From Acidaminococcus hominis (lineage in GTDB: Bacteria > Bacillota > Negativicutes > Acidaminococcales > Acidaminococcaceae): a stretch of 64,000 nt of DNA. Of this stretch, positions 36,303 to 43,820 are shown one piece after another. The stretch covers positions 867,134 through 931,133 of the forward strand of contig NZ_OLMM01000005.1 in assembly GCF_900291475.1 (NCBI RefSeq). Direction: 5' to 3'. A program made the position numbers and the translations under genes. The notes under the pieces are model-generated. The model did not search any database. It was not told the origin of the DNA and was given only the letters and a program-made list of their open reading frames with translations. Numbering within the stretch: position 1 is the stretch's first letter; every line of letters begins with the position of its first letter.

Positions 36303-37064
36303 ATGGGCGTACTGGCGAACGAAAAACAAGGAAAACCTTCTTTTGGCCTGAACCTGGCCCTGACGGACCCGGTGGTGCTGGAATATGCCAAGCTGGCCGG
36401 TTACGATTTTGTCCGGCTGGACTGTGAGCATATCCTCTACGACTACAGTACTATAGGAGAAATGCTCCGGCTGGGCAGAGCCTTGAATATTGACGTGCAG
36501 CTGCGGCTGGCGGACCCGGCACAGGCGGGGCCTCTGCTGGATATGGGGGCCACAGCCCTGATGTTTCCCCATGTGAGCAGCGCCCTGGAGGCCAAACGGA
36601 TTGTGGAGCTGACCAAGTTCCCGCCCCTGGGGGACCGGGGCCTTACCGGGGCCAGCCGGGTGGTGCAGCTCAGCGGGCTTACCACCAGCGCCTACCAGGC
36701 CCAGGCCAACACCCAGGTGTACAATATCATCCAAATTGAAAGCAAGGAAGCCCTGGAACGGATCGACGAAATCCTGTCCGTGCCGGGCATTGATTTGGTG
36801 GCCACCGGCCGCAACGACCTGTCCCAGTCCCTGGGGGTACCGGGGCAGAAGAACCATCCCAAGGTTTTGGACGCAGAAAACACCATCATTCGCAAGACCT
36901 TGGACTACGGCAAGACGCCCACCATTTTGTGCAAAAGCCAGAAGCGGTATGCAGAACTGCTGGAGCAGGGCGTGCGCTGCTTTTCCGTAGGCAGGGATGA
37001 CAGCCTGCTGAAAACAGCCCTGGAAACCCAACTGCAAAAATTCACGCAGTCCTGTCAGGAATAA
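36303..37064 (+). CDS. HpcH/HpaI family class II aldolase
   Basis: A 253-residue TIM barrel aldolase of the HpcH/HpaI/citrate lyase group, which split hydroxy-oxo acids to pyruvate plus an aldehyde or oxo acid using a divalent metal. FVRLDCEH at residues 36-43 carries the catalytic His, and VYNIIQIESKEALERI and PGIDLVATGRNDLS match the metal-site and substrate loops. The ATG at 36303 has AAGGAGGGG upstream; the frame is open far into the previous gene, but without a start signal. It starts two bases after the RraA-like gene. Confidence 0.85.
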   Translation: MGVLANEKQGKPSFGLNLALTDPVVLEYAKLAGYDFVRLDCEHILYDYSTIGEMLRLGRALNIDVQLRLADPAQAGPLLDMGATALMFPHVSSALEAKRIVELTKFPPLGDRGLTGASRVVQLSGLTTSAYQAQANTQVYNIIQIESKEALERIDEILSVPGIDLVATGRNDLSQSLGVPGQKNHPKVLDAENTIIRKTLDYGKTPTILCKSQKRYAELLEQGVRCFSVGRDDSLLKTALETQLQKFTQSCQE

Positions 37065-37078
37065 CGGAGGAATCAATT

Positions 37079-38437
37079 ATGGAAATTGGGATTGGCATCT
37101 GGGCCTTCTTGGCCTACATTGGATTTATCCTTATTTGGAACCTGGTGGTGAAACGGAAATTGGCGGAAGCCATGATGATTTCCTGGATCATCGTCTGCCT
37201 GCTCCACGGCCTGGACAAGGCACCGGCGGCCCTTTGGAGTTCCTTCCTGAGAGGCACCCGTACTTCTTCCTGCCTGTCGCCTATTTTGTTTGTAGGCATG
37301 GCGGCCCTGATGGAAGAAACCAATATCATCGGTCGGCTTATTGATATTTTGAACTCCCTGATTGGACGCCTGCGGGGCGGCCCGGCGTACATTTCCGTAC
37401 TGGCCAGCGCCCTCATGGGGCTGATTTCCGGCTCCACCGCAGCCAACGCCGCCACCGTAGGGAGCATTACCATTCCCTGGATGATGGAAACCGGCTGGAG
37501 CGCCGACATGGCCGCCATCATGAACTCCGGCAACGCTGGCCTGGGGGTATCCCTGCCGCCCAGCACGTCCATGTTCCTGATGCTGGGCTTTGCGGATGTG
37601 GCGGCCTATACCACCACCGGGGACGTGTACATTGCCGTTCTCTGCACCGGCCTTTACGGGGTGCTGTACCGGCTGCTGTTGACCTCGTACTTCATCCGCC
37701 GGTACCACATTGAAGCCCTGAAAGAAGAAGACGTGCCCAACTTCTGGACCACCATCAAAGAAAAATGGGGTTCCCTGATTATCTTCGTAGGGGTTATGAT
37801 TCCGTTGCTTTTGACCACCGGCCCCATTTCCCAAATGCTGCGGCACAGCCATTTTGGCGCCAAGGGCGTCAAAGCCATCGACATCATCATCTGGGTGCCG
37901 GTACTAATCATCCTGGGGGTGCTGTTTGAAGGCAGAAAACACCTGCCCCACGATGCCGCCGGCTGGAAGGGCTTCTTTAAGCCCCTGGCCAAGAAATTCT
38001 TTAACGTGGCCCCCATTATCATGTTCGCCATGTGCGGGTCCGAAGCCCTGAGCTCCATCGGCTTCGGCCACGACGTATCCGTTTTCATGAATGCTTTGGG
38101 CCTGAGCAAGGTACTGACCATTCTCCTGCTGGTAGTGGTGGTAGAATGCGTGGTAGGCCCCCTGAATGCCTCCGCCGCTACCATGGCCCTGGGCCCCATG
38201 TGCTTCCTGTGCCTGAAGGATGCAGGCGTAGCCCCGGCCACCGCCGTAGCCGTCTTCCTGATGCTGGTGTCCAACCAGGGCGCCATTCCCCCCAGCTCCT
38301 CGGCCATCTACATTTCCTGCGGCATTTCCGGCAGTGACGTCACCCGGACTTTCAGCAAGCTCATGTGTGACTACGCCATACCCATTGCCTGCATCGCTGC
38401 CCTGATCGCCCTGGGCATTCTGCCCGTTATCAGTTAG
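37079..38437 (+). CDS. TRAP-type transporter large permease subunit
   Basis: A 452-residue membrane protein with about 11-12 hydrophobic segments, resembling DctM-type large permeases (GMAALMEETNIIGRLIDILN, GLISGSTAANAATVGSITIP, SLPPSTSMFLMLG). The duplicated GSTAANAATVGS-like blocks in the two halves resemble the ion and substrate hairpins of this superfamily. It follows the two aldolases and should import their substrate. No dctP-type binding protein gene is seen nearby. Confidence 0.75.
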   Translation: MEIGIGIWAFLAYIGFILIWNLVVKRKLAEAMMISWIIVCLLHGLDKAPAALWSSFLRGTRTSSCLSPILFVGMAALMEETNIIGRLIDILNSLIGRLRGGPAYISVLASALMGLISGSTAANAATVGSITIPWMMETGWSADMAAIMNSGNAGLGVSLPPSTSMFLMLGFADVAAYTTTGDVYIAVLCTGLYGVLYRLLLTSYFIRRYHIEALKEEDVPNFWTTIKEKWGSLIIFVGVMIPLLLTTGPISQMLRHSHFGAKGVKAIDIIIWVPVLIILGVLFEGRKHLPHDAAGWKGFFKPLAKKFFNVAPIIMFAMCGSEALSSIGFGHDVSVFMNALGLSKVLTILLLVVVVECVVGPLNASAATMALGPMCFLCLKDAGVAPATAVAVFLMLVSNQGAIPPSSSAIYISCGISGSDVTRTFSKLMCDYAIPIACIAALIALGILPVIS

Positions 38438-38446
38438 GAGGCTGCC

Positions 38447-38686
38447 ATGAAAACCTTGAACCCGCTTTTACTCACCATATTTTATATCTTCCTGGCCCTG
38501 ACCTTCGGCTGCGCCATCTTCATCGTAATGGGCCAAGCCGTGGCCATCGTTACCAGTAACCCTGGCCTGGCCGTCTGGTGCAAAAAACTCATTGCCTTGA
38601 ACGCCCGCTTCGGTGCCGGCCTGTCCATTACTACCCTGATTATGGGGTATCTGAACGGCTGGATGAAGGGGAAGAAGGAAGGGTAA
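38447..38686 (+). CDS. Small membrane protein, possible TRAP small subunit
   Basis: A 79-residue protein with two hydrophobic segments (about 7-37 and 54-70) and a basic tail (GWMKGKKEG). It follows the large permease after 9 bases with TAGGAGG. Its place suggests a DctQ-like partner, but DctQ proteins are about 160 residues with four segments, so it is about half size. It may be a distinct accessory subunit. Confidence 0.55.
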   Translation: MKTLNPLLLTIFYIFLALTFGCAIFIVMGQAVAIVTSNPGLAVWCKKLIALNARFGAGLSITTLIMGYLNGWMKGKKEG

Positions 38687-38704
38687 GGGAAAAAAGTAAA
38701 TAGC

Positions 38705-38752
38705 AAGGACCTGTGGAAAAGAGGTAATCCTCTTCGCCACAGGTCCTTTTTT
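38705..38752 (+). terminator. Terminator of the aldolase/TRAP operon
   Basis: AAGGACCTGTGG (38705-38716) pairs with CCACAGGTCCTT (38737-38748), enclosing a smaller GAGG/CCTC stem and followed by six Ts. Confidence 0.92.
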
Positions 38753-38761
38753 GTGTAGCGC

Positions 38762-38827
38762 ATTACCGATGATGCAGCAAAAATTACCGATGGTTTGTCG
38801 GCAGCAGGATTCGGGAACATTACGGTT
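38762..38827 (+). repeat. Direct repeats upstream of the pilus operon
   Basis: ATTACCGATG occurs at 38762-38771 and again at 38783-38792, exactly 21 bases apart, with a weaker ATTACGGTT at 38819-38827. The spacing of two helical turns suits a regulator binding one face of the DNA. A clear promoter was not found beside them. Confidence 0.45.
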
Positions 38828-38866
38828 AAGTAGGATAGAAGTATTCCTGTCAAAGGAGGTGAATTC

Positions 38867-40060
38867 ATGCAAAAATTTCGCTGGAAAACCTTGAACCAGG
38901 AAGGGCAGACGATAACCGGAGAAATGTATGCCGGCAGCCAGGCAGAAGCAGGGCAGAAATTGCTTTTGACCTATCCCTATGTACTGGAACTGAAGCCCGT
39001 TTTCCAATGGAAACTGGGGTTGGGCAGGCGGAGAAACCTTACCGACCTGGAACGGGAAACCCTGTACAGGCAATTGGCCATCCTTCTGGAAGGGGGTATT
39101 CCAATTCTGAGAGCGGTCCACGTACTGGGCCTGGGCAAAAGCCAGAAACTCCAGGATTTGTGCCAGGCCCTGGAACAGGATCTTCAGGCGGGCTTTTCCC
39201 TTTCCCAGACTTTGCAGAAACATTGGCAGCAGGCGGGAAGCTTGGCACCCAAGTTGGTGGCAGCGGGGGAAGAAAGTGGCAAGGTGCCGGAAACGCTTCA
39301 GGGTTTGGCAGATTTCTATGGGGAACAGCGGGAAAACAAGAAAGCGGTGATTCAGGCCTGTATGTATCCAGGACTGGTTTTTCTGCTTTCCTTATGCATT
39401 GCCCTGTATTTTGCCTGGGCTATATTGCCCATTTTTATGGACGTGTACCAGCTGATGCGGCTGGAACCAACACCGCTTCTTGTGGGAGTCCTGAACCTGC
39501 GGAATCTGGCGGCAGAGTATCCTCCCCTGGTTTTCCTCTTTCTAGCAGGACTGGGCTGGTGCGGCACCCAATTGCTGCAGGGAAAAGGCGGTTTTTGGCA
39601 CAAACTGCCCATTTTGGCTTCCCTCTACCATGATCTGTGGGAAGTTCGCTACAGCCGGCTGCTTTCCCTGCTTTTGGCTAGCGGCTTGACGTTGGATAAG
39701 GCCCTTACCGCCGCAGGAGCTATCCTGCCGGAGGAGAAACTGCGCACTGTAAGCCGACAGCTGGAGCAGGAGGTCATTGCAGGTATGTCCCTTCATGGTG
39801 CCAGCGAAAATCATCCCCAATTTTTTGGGTCGTTGACCCGGGAATTTATTGCCATTGGGGAAGAAAGCGGCAAATTGCCGGAAATGCTGGGAGAGGCGGC
39901 AGCCCTTATGGAAAAAGAACTGCGGAGCCGGCTGAAGAACCTGAAGACATTGCTGGAACCCTGCTTGCTACTGCTGCTTGCAGGGGGGAGTGCCGCACTT
40001 TTGTATCTTGTACTGTCCCCCATGTACACCATTATGAATCGCTTGCCCGCTCAATTTTGA
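38867..40060 (+). CDS. Type II secretion system F / PilC / ComGB-like inner membrane protein
   Basis: A 397-residue polytopic platform protein of type IV pilus and type II secretion machines. Two GspF domains are seen: LYRQLAILLEGGIPILRAVHVL (about 62-83) and YSRLLSLLLASGLTLDKAL (about 260), each with the GE(E)SGK motif (AAGEESGKVPETL, AIGEESGKLPEML). Membrane segments lie about 165-190, 215-235 and 360-380. It is the first gene of the pilus operon, after AAAGGAGGTG. It should interact with a motor ATPase, which is not encoded here. Confidence 0.92.
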   Translation: MQKFRWKTLNQEGQTITGEMYAGSQAEAGQKLLLTYPYVLELKPVFQWKLGLGRRRNLTDLERETLYRQLAILLEGGIPILRAVHVLGLGKSQKLQDLCQALEQDLQAGFSLSQTLQKHWQQAGSLAPKLVAAGEESGKVPETLQGLADFYGEQRENKKAVIQACMYPGLVFLLSLCIALYFAWAILPIFMDVYQLMRLEPTPLLVGVLNLRNLAAEYPPLVFLFLAGLGWCGTQLLQGKGGFWHKLPILASLYHDLWEVRYSRLLSLLLASGLTLDKALTAAGAILPEEKLRTVSRQLEQEVIAGMSLHGASENHPQFFGSLTREFIAIGEESGKLPEMLGEAAALMEKELRSRLKNLKTLLEPCLLLLLAGGSAALLYLVLSPMYTIMNRLPAQF

Positions 40061-40078
40061 AAGGAGATTAAGAAACTT

Positions 40079-40525
40079 ATGCTGCAGAACCAATTCGATT
40101 CCAAAGAAACCCAAAATTTTCAACAGACTACACTTGTAAATACACCCAAAAAGAAAAGAAAGAAATCTCCCGGTTTCACCCTGATTGAAGTCATTGCTGT
40201 AATGGCCATTATCGGGGTCATGGCGGCTGCCCTGATGCCCAGTGTAGAATCTGCCATGAACAAGTCCAAGGATACCCAGTTGGTGAGCAATCTGTCGCTG
40301 CTGGACAGCGGCGCCAAAATCTACACCATTGAGAACGGCAAGGCTCCCACTAGCCTTCAGGAATTGGTGGATAAAAAATATGTGCCCGACAAGAACTATG
40401 AAGGAATAACGTATTCCGCAGGTACAGAAGGTGGCAGTGCTTCCTTTACGGGCACGTTAAGCAGCGGGGAAAAGGTCAGCAGTACGGACCTGGGCCTGCG
40501 TACCCCCAGTGGCAATTCCCTATGA
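40079..40525 (+). CDS. Prepilin-like protein with N-terminal methylation motif (major pseudopilin)
   Basis: A 148-residue prepilin. SPGFTLIEVIAVMAIIGVMA has the peptidase site after Gly32, with Phe33 at +1 and Glu37 at +5, then the hydrophobic helix. The leader of 32 residues, with a KKKRKK stretch, is much longer than common leaders. The mature part (DSGAKIYTIENGKAPTSLQELVDKKYV) resembles GspG/ComGC-type pilins. It follows the PilC-like gene by 18 bases and overlaps the next gene by four bases. Confidence 0.9.
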   Translation: MLQNQFDSKETQNFQQTTLVNTPKKKRKKSPGFTLIEVIAVMAIIGVMAAALMPSVESAMNKSKDTQLVSNLSLLDSGAKIYTIENGKAPTSLQELVDKKYVPDKNYEGITYSAGTEGGSASFTGTLSSGEKVSSTDLGLRTPSGNSL

Positions 40526-40983
40526 GCTGCGGTGCCCGGAAAAGCCCGGGCTTTGTGATGCTGGACCTGCTTTTGGGGCTAAGCCTGTACCTTACCCTGG
40601 CCTTTTTCTGCCTGCCTCTGTTTTCCAGCATCAGTGAATTGAGTAAGGCTGTCAAACTGAACTTGGCTTCTCAAGCTATGAGTACCTTTGCCTCTACTGC
40701 CCAGCAAAAGGTCATGTACCAGCACGAGGGAATTCTCTGGCTAAAGCGGAATTGGCAGAACCCGAAGGAGCTTCAAATTGGCCAGCAGTACCAGGTCCAG
40801 CGGCAGATTTCCATGGCAGAATTGGGGCTGGGAGACTTCGAAGCCAAGTCCTTTAACACGAGCTTTATCCGCAGCGGCAATGCCACTGGCTATATACATG
40901 TTGCCCACCGGACGGACCCGGGGTACAGCCGGATGCTGATTTTTCAGCCTGTAACAGGACGGATGGTTTATGCAGATCCATGA
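40522..40983 (+). CDS. Minor pseudopilin
   Basis: A 153-residue protein whose start, KSPGFVMLDLLLGLSLYLTL, looks like a prepilin site: cleavage after Gly10, Phe11 at +1, with Asp15 in place of the usual Glu at +5. One N-terminal hydrophobic helix precedes a soluble domain that I do not recognise. Overlaps with both neighbours (4 and 14 bases) tie it to the operon. Probably a tip or priming pseudopilin such as GspI/ComGE types. Confidence 0.72.
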   Translation: MSCGARKSPGFVMLDLLLGLSLYLTLAFFCLPLFSSISELSKAVKLNLASQAMSTFASTAQQKVMYQHEGILWLKRNWQNPKELQIGQQYQVQRQISMAELGLGDFEAKSFNTSFIRSGNATGYIHVAHRTDPGYSRMLIFQPVTGRMVYADP

Positions 40984-41311
40984 AAAAGCCGCAGGCTTTA
41001 TCCTTTTGGATGTATTGTGGGCTACTGTGCTGGCAGGGCTTTTGGCTGTGCTGGGCCTGGAAACCTGGGCGGTAACTGCCAAAATGCTGGAGCGGTATCA
41101 GCGTCTCCAGGCGGCTGCCCGTTTGGCCCGGGAAGCGGTCTGGAATGTGGAAGACGGACTGCCGGTTCCGGCAGAACGGGAGGGCCTGACGCTGCAGGTG
41201 ACCCAGCGCGCAATGGCGGGTTTTGACCAGCCCCAGGTGCTGTATCAGATTGACGTGCTGGAGCAGGACGGAAGGAGGTACTTCACCTATTATGCGTTTG
41301 GGAAAAAGTAG
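40970..41311 (+). CDS. Minor pseudopilin
   Basis: A 113-residue protein starting with EKAAGFILLDVLWATVLAGL: prepilin-like site after Gly9, Phe10 at +1, Asp14 at +5. A hydrophobic helix is followed by a short soluble domain with a tail that may form strands (QVLYQIDVLEQDGRRYFTYY). It overlaps the preceding gene by 14 bases and the following one by 20 bases. The family beyond 'prepilin-like' cannot be set. Confidence 0.7.
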   Translation: MQIHEKAAGFILLDVLWATVLAGLLAVLGLETWAVTAKMLERYQRLQAAARLAREAVWNVEDGLPVPAEREGLTLQVTQRAMAGFDQPQVLYQIDVLEQDGRRYFTYYAFGKK

Positions 41312-41810
41312 GGGCAGTCTCCTTTTGGAAAGCTATATTGCCCTGGGATTTTTTATGCTTATTACGGCGGGAATTCTTCAATTTGGCGGCCGGCTGGTGC
41401 AGCTGTTTGCTGCTCAATACGGTCAGTGGGAACTGGAACGGGCAGCCCAGGACCTGGAAGCACGAGTGGGTAGCCATTTGGAGTTTGCTGTGGACCGGGT
41501 GGAAATCCACCCTTCCTTGACTGGCTCTAGAAATGGGATTGCTACGTATGGCCATTTGCAGCCCCTGAAACGCAGCTATTACCTGAACCACCCCATGAAG
41601 AATCCCCAACAGCAGCTGCTGTATATGGCCTCCTGGGTGAATTCCACCCGGCCGGGGGCGAATCCGCTCTTGGCTCCTCAGCTGGAAATAGAAGACCTGA
41701 AGGTGGAAAAGACGGGGCCTAACCGGCTGCGGTGGCGTCTGTTGCTCAGCTATCCTGCCACCGGGCAGAAAAAGCAGGTGGAGGAGGTCTTTCGCTATGG
41801 CAATTACTAA
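41292..41810 (+). CDS. Minor pseudopilin-like protein
   Basis: A 172-residue protein starting at the ATG at 41292 (MRLGKSRGSLLLESYIALGF), with GGAAGGAGG at 41271-41279 as a somewhat distant ribosome site. The prepilin-like site is after Gly8 with Ser9 at +1 and Glu13 at +5. The hydrophobic helix extends to about residue 33, followed by a soluble domain with LEARVGSHLEFAVDRVEIHP, resembling GspJ/PilW-like minor pilins. An open frame reaches upstream to 41223 but lies inside the previous gene. Confidence 0.7.
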   Translation: MRLGKSRGSLLLESYIALGFFMLITAGILQFGGRLVQLFAAQYGQWELERAAQDLEARVGSHLEFAVDRVEIHPSLTGSRNGIATYGHLQPLKRSYYLNHPMKNPQQQLLYMASWVNSTRPGANPLLAPQLEIEDLKVEKTGPNRLRWRLLLSYPATGQKKQVEEVFRYGNY

Positions 41811-42660
41811 TGGAAAAAGTACCGGCATGGTGTCCCTGCTGTTCCTGTATCTGTTTGCGGCCTTTGCCGGCATTCTGTATGCCCTAAAGCAGGTTACCTT
41901 CCAGGAGGTGGATGCCCTGGTCTACCGGGAGCAAAGCCGGCAGTGGGCGGAGTTGCTCAGCAGTTTCTGCCGCAGCAGGAATGGACTTCCTCTGAATCGG
42001 GAGAACAGCATTAAGGAACTGCCGCCTATGGGGTTTCCGGGGTCTCCGGACCAATTCCAAATCCGGGTAAAAACCTGGCAGAGGGGCGTGCAGCTGCGTA
42101 TGGAATATGCTAGCCTGCACCGGCTCAACCGGGGCCTTCTGATGGATGGAGCCCGGTATGAAATCCGGCCGGTGGGGAAAAACCTGGAGGTGGAGTATCC
42201 TGTGGGCCAGATTCGGGACAAAAATTCCGGGCTGGGTCTTTTGGGAATGTCTGCAGTGGATTTTGCCCACGCCATTACCAGTCCTATGCCGCCCCAGGCT
42301 AGGCTGGAACAGCCGCTGGAACCCTATCTGTACCAAACGCCCAGCCGTAAGCCCATTACGTATACCAAGGCGGTGCTGCGGGGCAGCGGGGTGCTGGTAC
42401 CCCAGGGAGCTCTGACCTTTAGCAACGGCTTTCGGGTGGAAGGGGATTTTCGGATCTATTGCGGCGGCTCTCTGACTCTGGGTGAAGGAGTCTATATGGA
42501 CAAGGTGCTGCTGTATTCGGCCGGGGCCATGAAAATCGGAAAAAATTCACATATCAATGGTATAATAGTCTCCGACGGCATTGTGGAGCTGGGGGAAAAC
42601 GTCACCTACACGGAGGACCGCAGTGTTTTGCAGCCGTTTCTCACGAGATATTTATTATAA
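41797..42660 (+). CDS. Pilus-operon protein with N-terminal membrane anchor and C-terminal beta-helix-like repeats
   Basis: Not a known family to me. The 287 residues begin with a basic stretch and one membrane helix (about 11-30) without a clear prepilin site, like PilX/GspK-type proteins. A soluble domain with Cys58 follows. From about 193 to 272 short repeats appear (GSGVLVPQGALTFSNGFRVE, GGSLTLGEGVYMDKVLL, GAMKIGKNSHINGIIVSDG), typical of a bactofilin-like beta-helix. It overlaps the preceding gene by 14 bases and is the last gene before the chagasin-like gene. Confidence 0.65.
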   Translation: MAITNGKSTGMVSLLFLYLFAAFAGILYALKQVTFQEVDALVYREQSRQWAELLSSFCRSRNGLPLNRENSIKELPPMGFPGSPDQFQIRVKTWQRGVQLRMEYASLHRLNRGLLMDGARYEIRPVGKNLEVEYPVGQIRDKNSGLGLLGMSAVDFAHAITSPMPPQARLEQPLEPYLYQTPSRKPITYTKAVLRGSGVLVPQGALTFSNGFRVEGDFRIYCGGSLTLGEGVYMDKVLLYSAGAMKIGKNSHINGIIVSDGIVELGENVTYTEDRSVLQPFLTRYLL

Positions 42661-42673
42661 CAGGAGGATTTTC

Positions 42674-43525
42674 ATGAAAAAACTGTTGACGCTGTTTGCT
42701 GCTTTCTTATTCTGTCTACCGGAAACAGTGCTGGCCTTTGGGCACACCACGGTGCTCCAGGAGCATTATGCCGACGGCAATGCAGAGGGTGTGGTTCCCT
42801 ATGTGGATGGCCTGAAGGAGCAATATCTGGAAAACAATCTGAATCATGTCATTAAGGAAAAGGCCAATGCCCTGGGCAAGGAAGCCGGGGGCAAGGCGGT
42901 GCTGTCCTACCAGATTACGGTGAACCGGCCTACGCTGTTTAGTGTAATCCTGAAGGCGGAAGGGGACAAGACGGTCTACGACGGCCTGAATCTGGACACC
43001 ACCAGCGGCAAGGAGGTGGAACCTCGGGATCTGCTCTATACCAATACGGCGGAGTATACGGAAAAGCTCCTGGGCAAGGATTTTGTCTTTGGGGAAAACG
43101 GGATTCTGCTGCCGGCGGCTCCGGGGGGCGCGTATACCACCAGTGTACCCTATGCGTCCCTGGTAAAATCCATCAATGTGGCGGAGGGGGCCCGGCTCCT
43201 GACCAGCTACAAGCTGACCCAGGACGCTGCGGACAAGACCCTGGTACTGCACCCGGGGGAACTGGTGGCGCTGTACCTGGATGCCAATCCTACCACGGGC
43301 AATACCTGGCAGCTCCTTGACCAAAGCAGCCAGGGGGGCTTTGCCAATCTGGGCCATTCCTTCTACCTGCCCATGGTGAACGAATCCGGCCAAAATGGTT
43401 CTCCCGGCAGCACCATTTTGTTCCTGAGCTTTACCCAGGCCGGGGACTACAAGATAAAGGCTGAGTATGCCAAAACGTTAAACCTGCCGTTGAAAGATAT
43501 TGTATTCAATTTTAAGGTAATTTAA
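42674..43525 (+). CDS. Secreted protein with DUF4163/DUF3298-like and chagasin-like (I42) domains
   Basis: A 283-residue exported protein. The signal peptide covers residues 1-21 (KKLLTLFAAFLFCLPETVLA). The middle (VLSYQITVNRPTLFSVILKA, TVYDGLNLDTTSGKEVEPRDLL) resembles the DUF4163/DUF3298 domain found in RsiV and PdaC. The C-terminal part carries NPTTGNTW at 205-212, the hallmark loop of chagasin-type cysteine protease inhibitors; the other two inhibitor loops are not clearly conserved. The ATG at 42674 has CAGGAGG upstream. It ends the pilus operon. Confidence 0.7.
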   Translation: MKKLLTLFAAFLFCLPETVLAFGHTTVLQEHYADGNAEGVVPYVDGLKEQYLENNLNHVIKEKANALGKEAGGKAVLSYQITVNRPTLFSVILKAEGDKTVYDGLNLDTTSGKEVEPRDLLYTNTAEYTEKLLGKDFVFGENGILLPAAPGGAYTTSVPYASLVKSINVAEGARLLTSYKLTQDAADKTLVLHPGELVALYLDANPTTGNTWQLLDQSSQGGFANLGHSFYLPMVNESGQNGSPGSTILFLSFTQAGDYKIKAEYAKTLNLPLKDIVFNFKVI

Positions 43526-43573
43526 GAGCAATATAAGCAAAAGCTGTCCAGCCAATTGAAAATAGTTTACCAA

Positions 43574-43598
43574 GGCGCGTCTGCGGACGCGTCTTTTT
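43574..43598 (+). terminator. Terminator of the pilus operon
   Basis: GGCGCGTC (43574-43581), loop TGCG, GACGCGTC (43586-43593), five Ts; one G-U pair. Confidence 0.85.
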
Positions 43599-43712
43599 GT
43601 ATAAGGGGGATATTTCAGCATTGAACTTAATAAAAATACAAGAAACGGGGAAATATGTCCCAAACCGGGGTAAAATGAAAGATTCTGAAAAAATGAACTT
43701 CGTCAACCGTAA

Positions 43713-43741
43713 TTGACAAAGGCACAGTTATAGGATAAAAT
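43713..43741 (+). promoter_or_regulatory. Upstream promoter candidate for the aldehyde dehydrogenase gene
   Basis: TTGACA (43713-43718) and TAAAAT (43736-43741) with 17-base spacing. It would give a leader of about 220 bases. Confidence 0.5.
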
Positions 43742-43785
43742 TATACACATATTAATATATTTAATATTAAAATAACATGAAACTG

Positions 43786-43814
43786 TTGAATATCTGAAAA
43801 TTCAGTGCTATACT
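43786..43814 (+). promoter_or_regulatory. Downstream promoter candidate for the aldehyde dehydrogenase gene
   Basis: TTGAAT (43786-43791) and TATACT (43809-43814) with exact 17-base spacing, in an A+T-rich region. Predicted transcript start is near 43821. Confidence 0.65.
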
Positions 43815-43820
43815 AATGTC

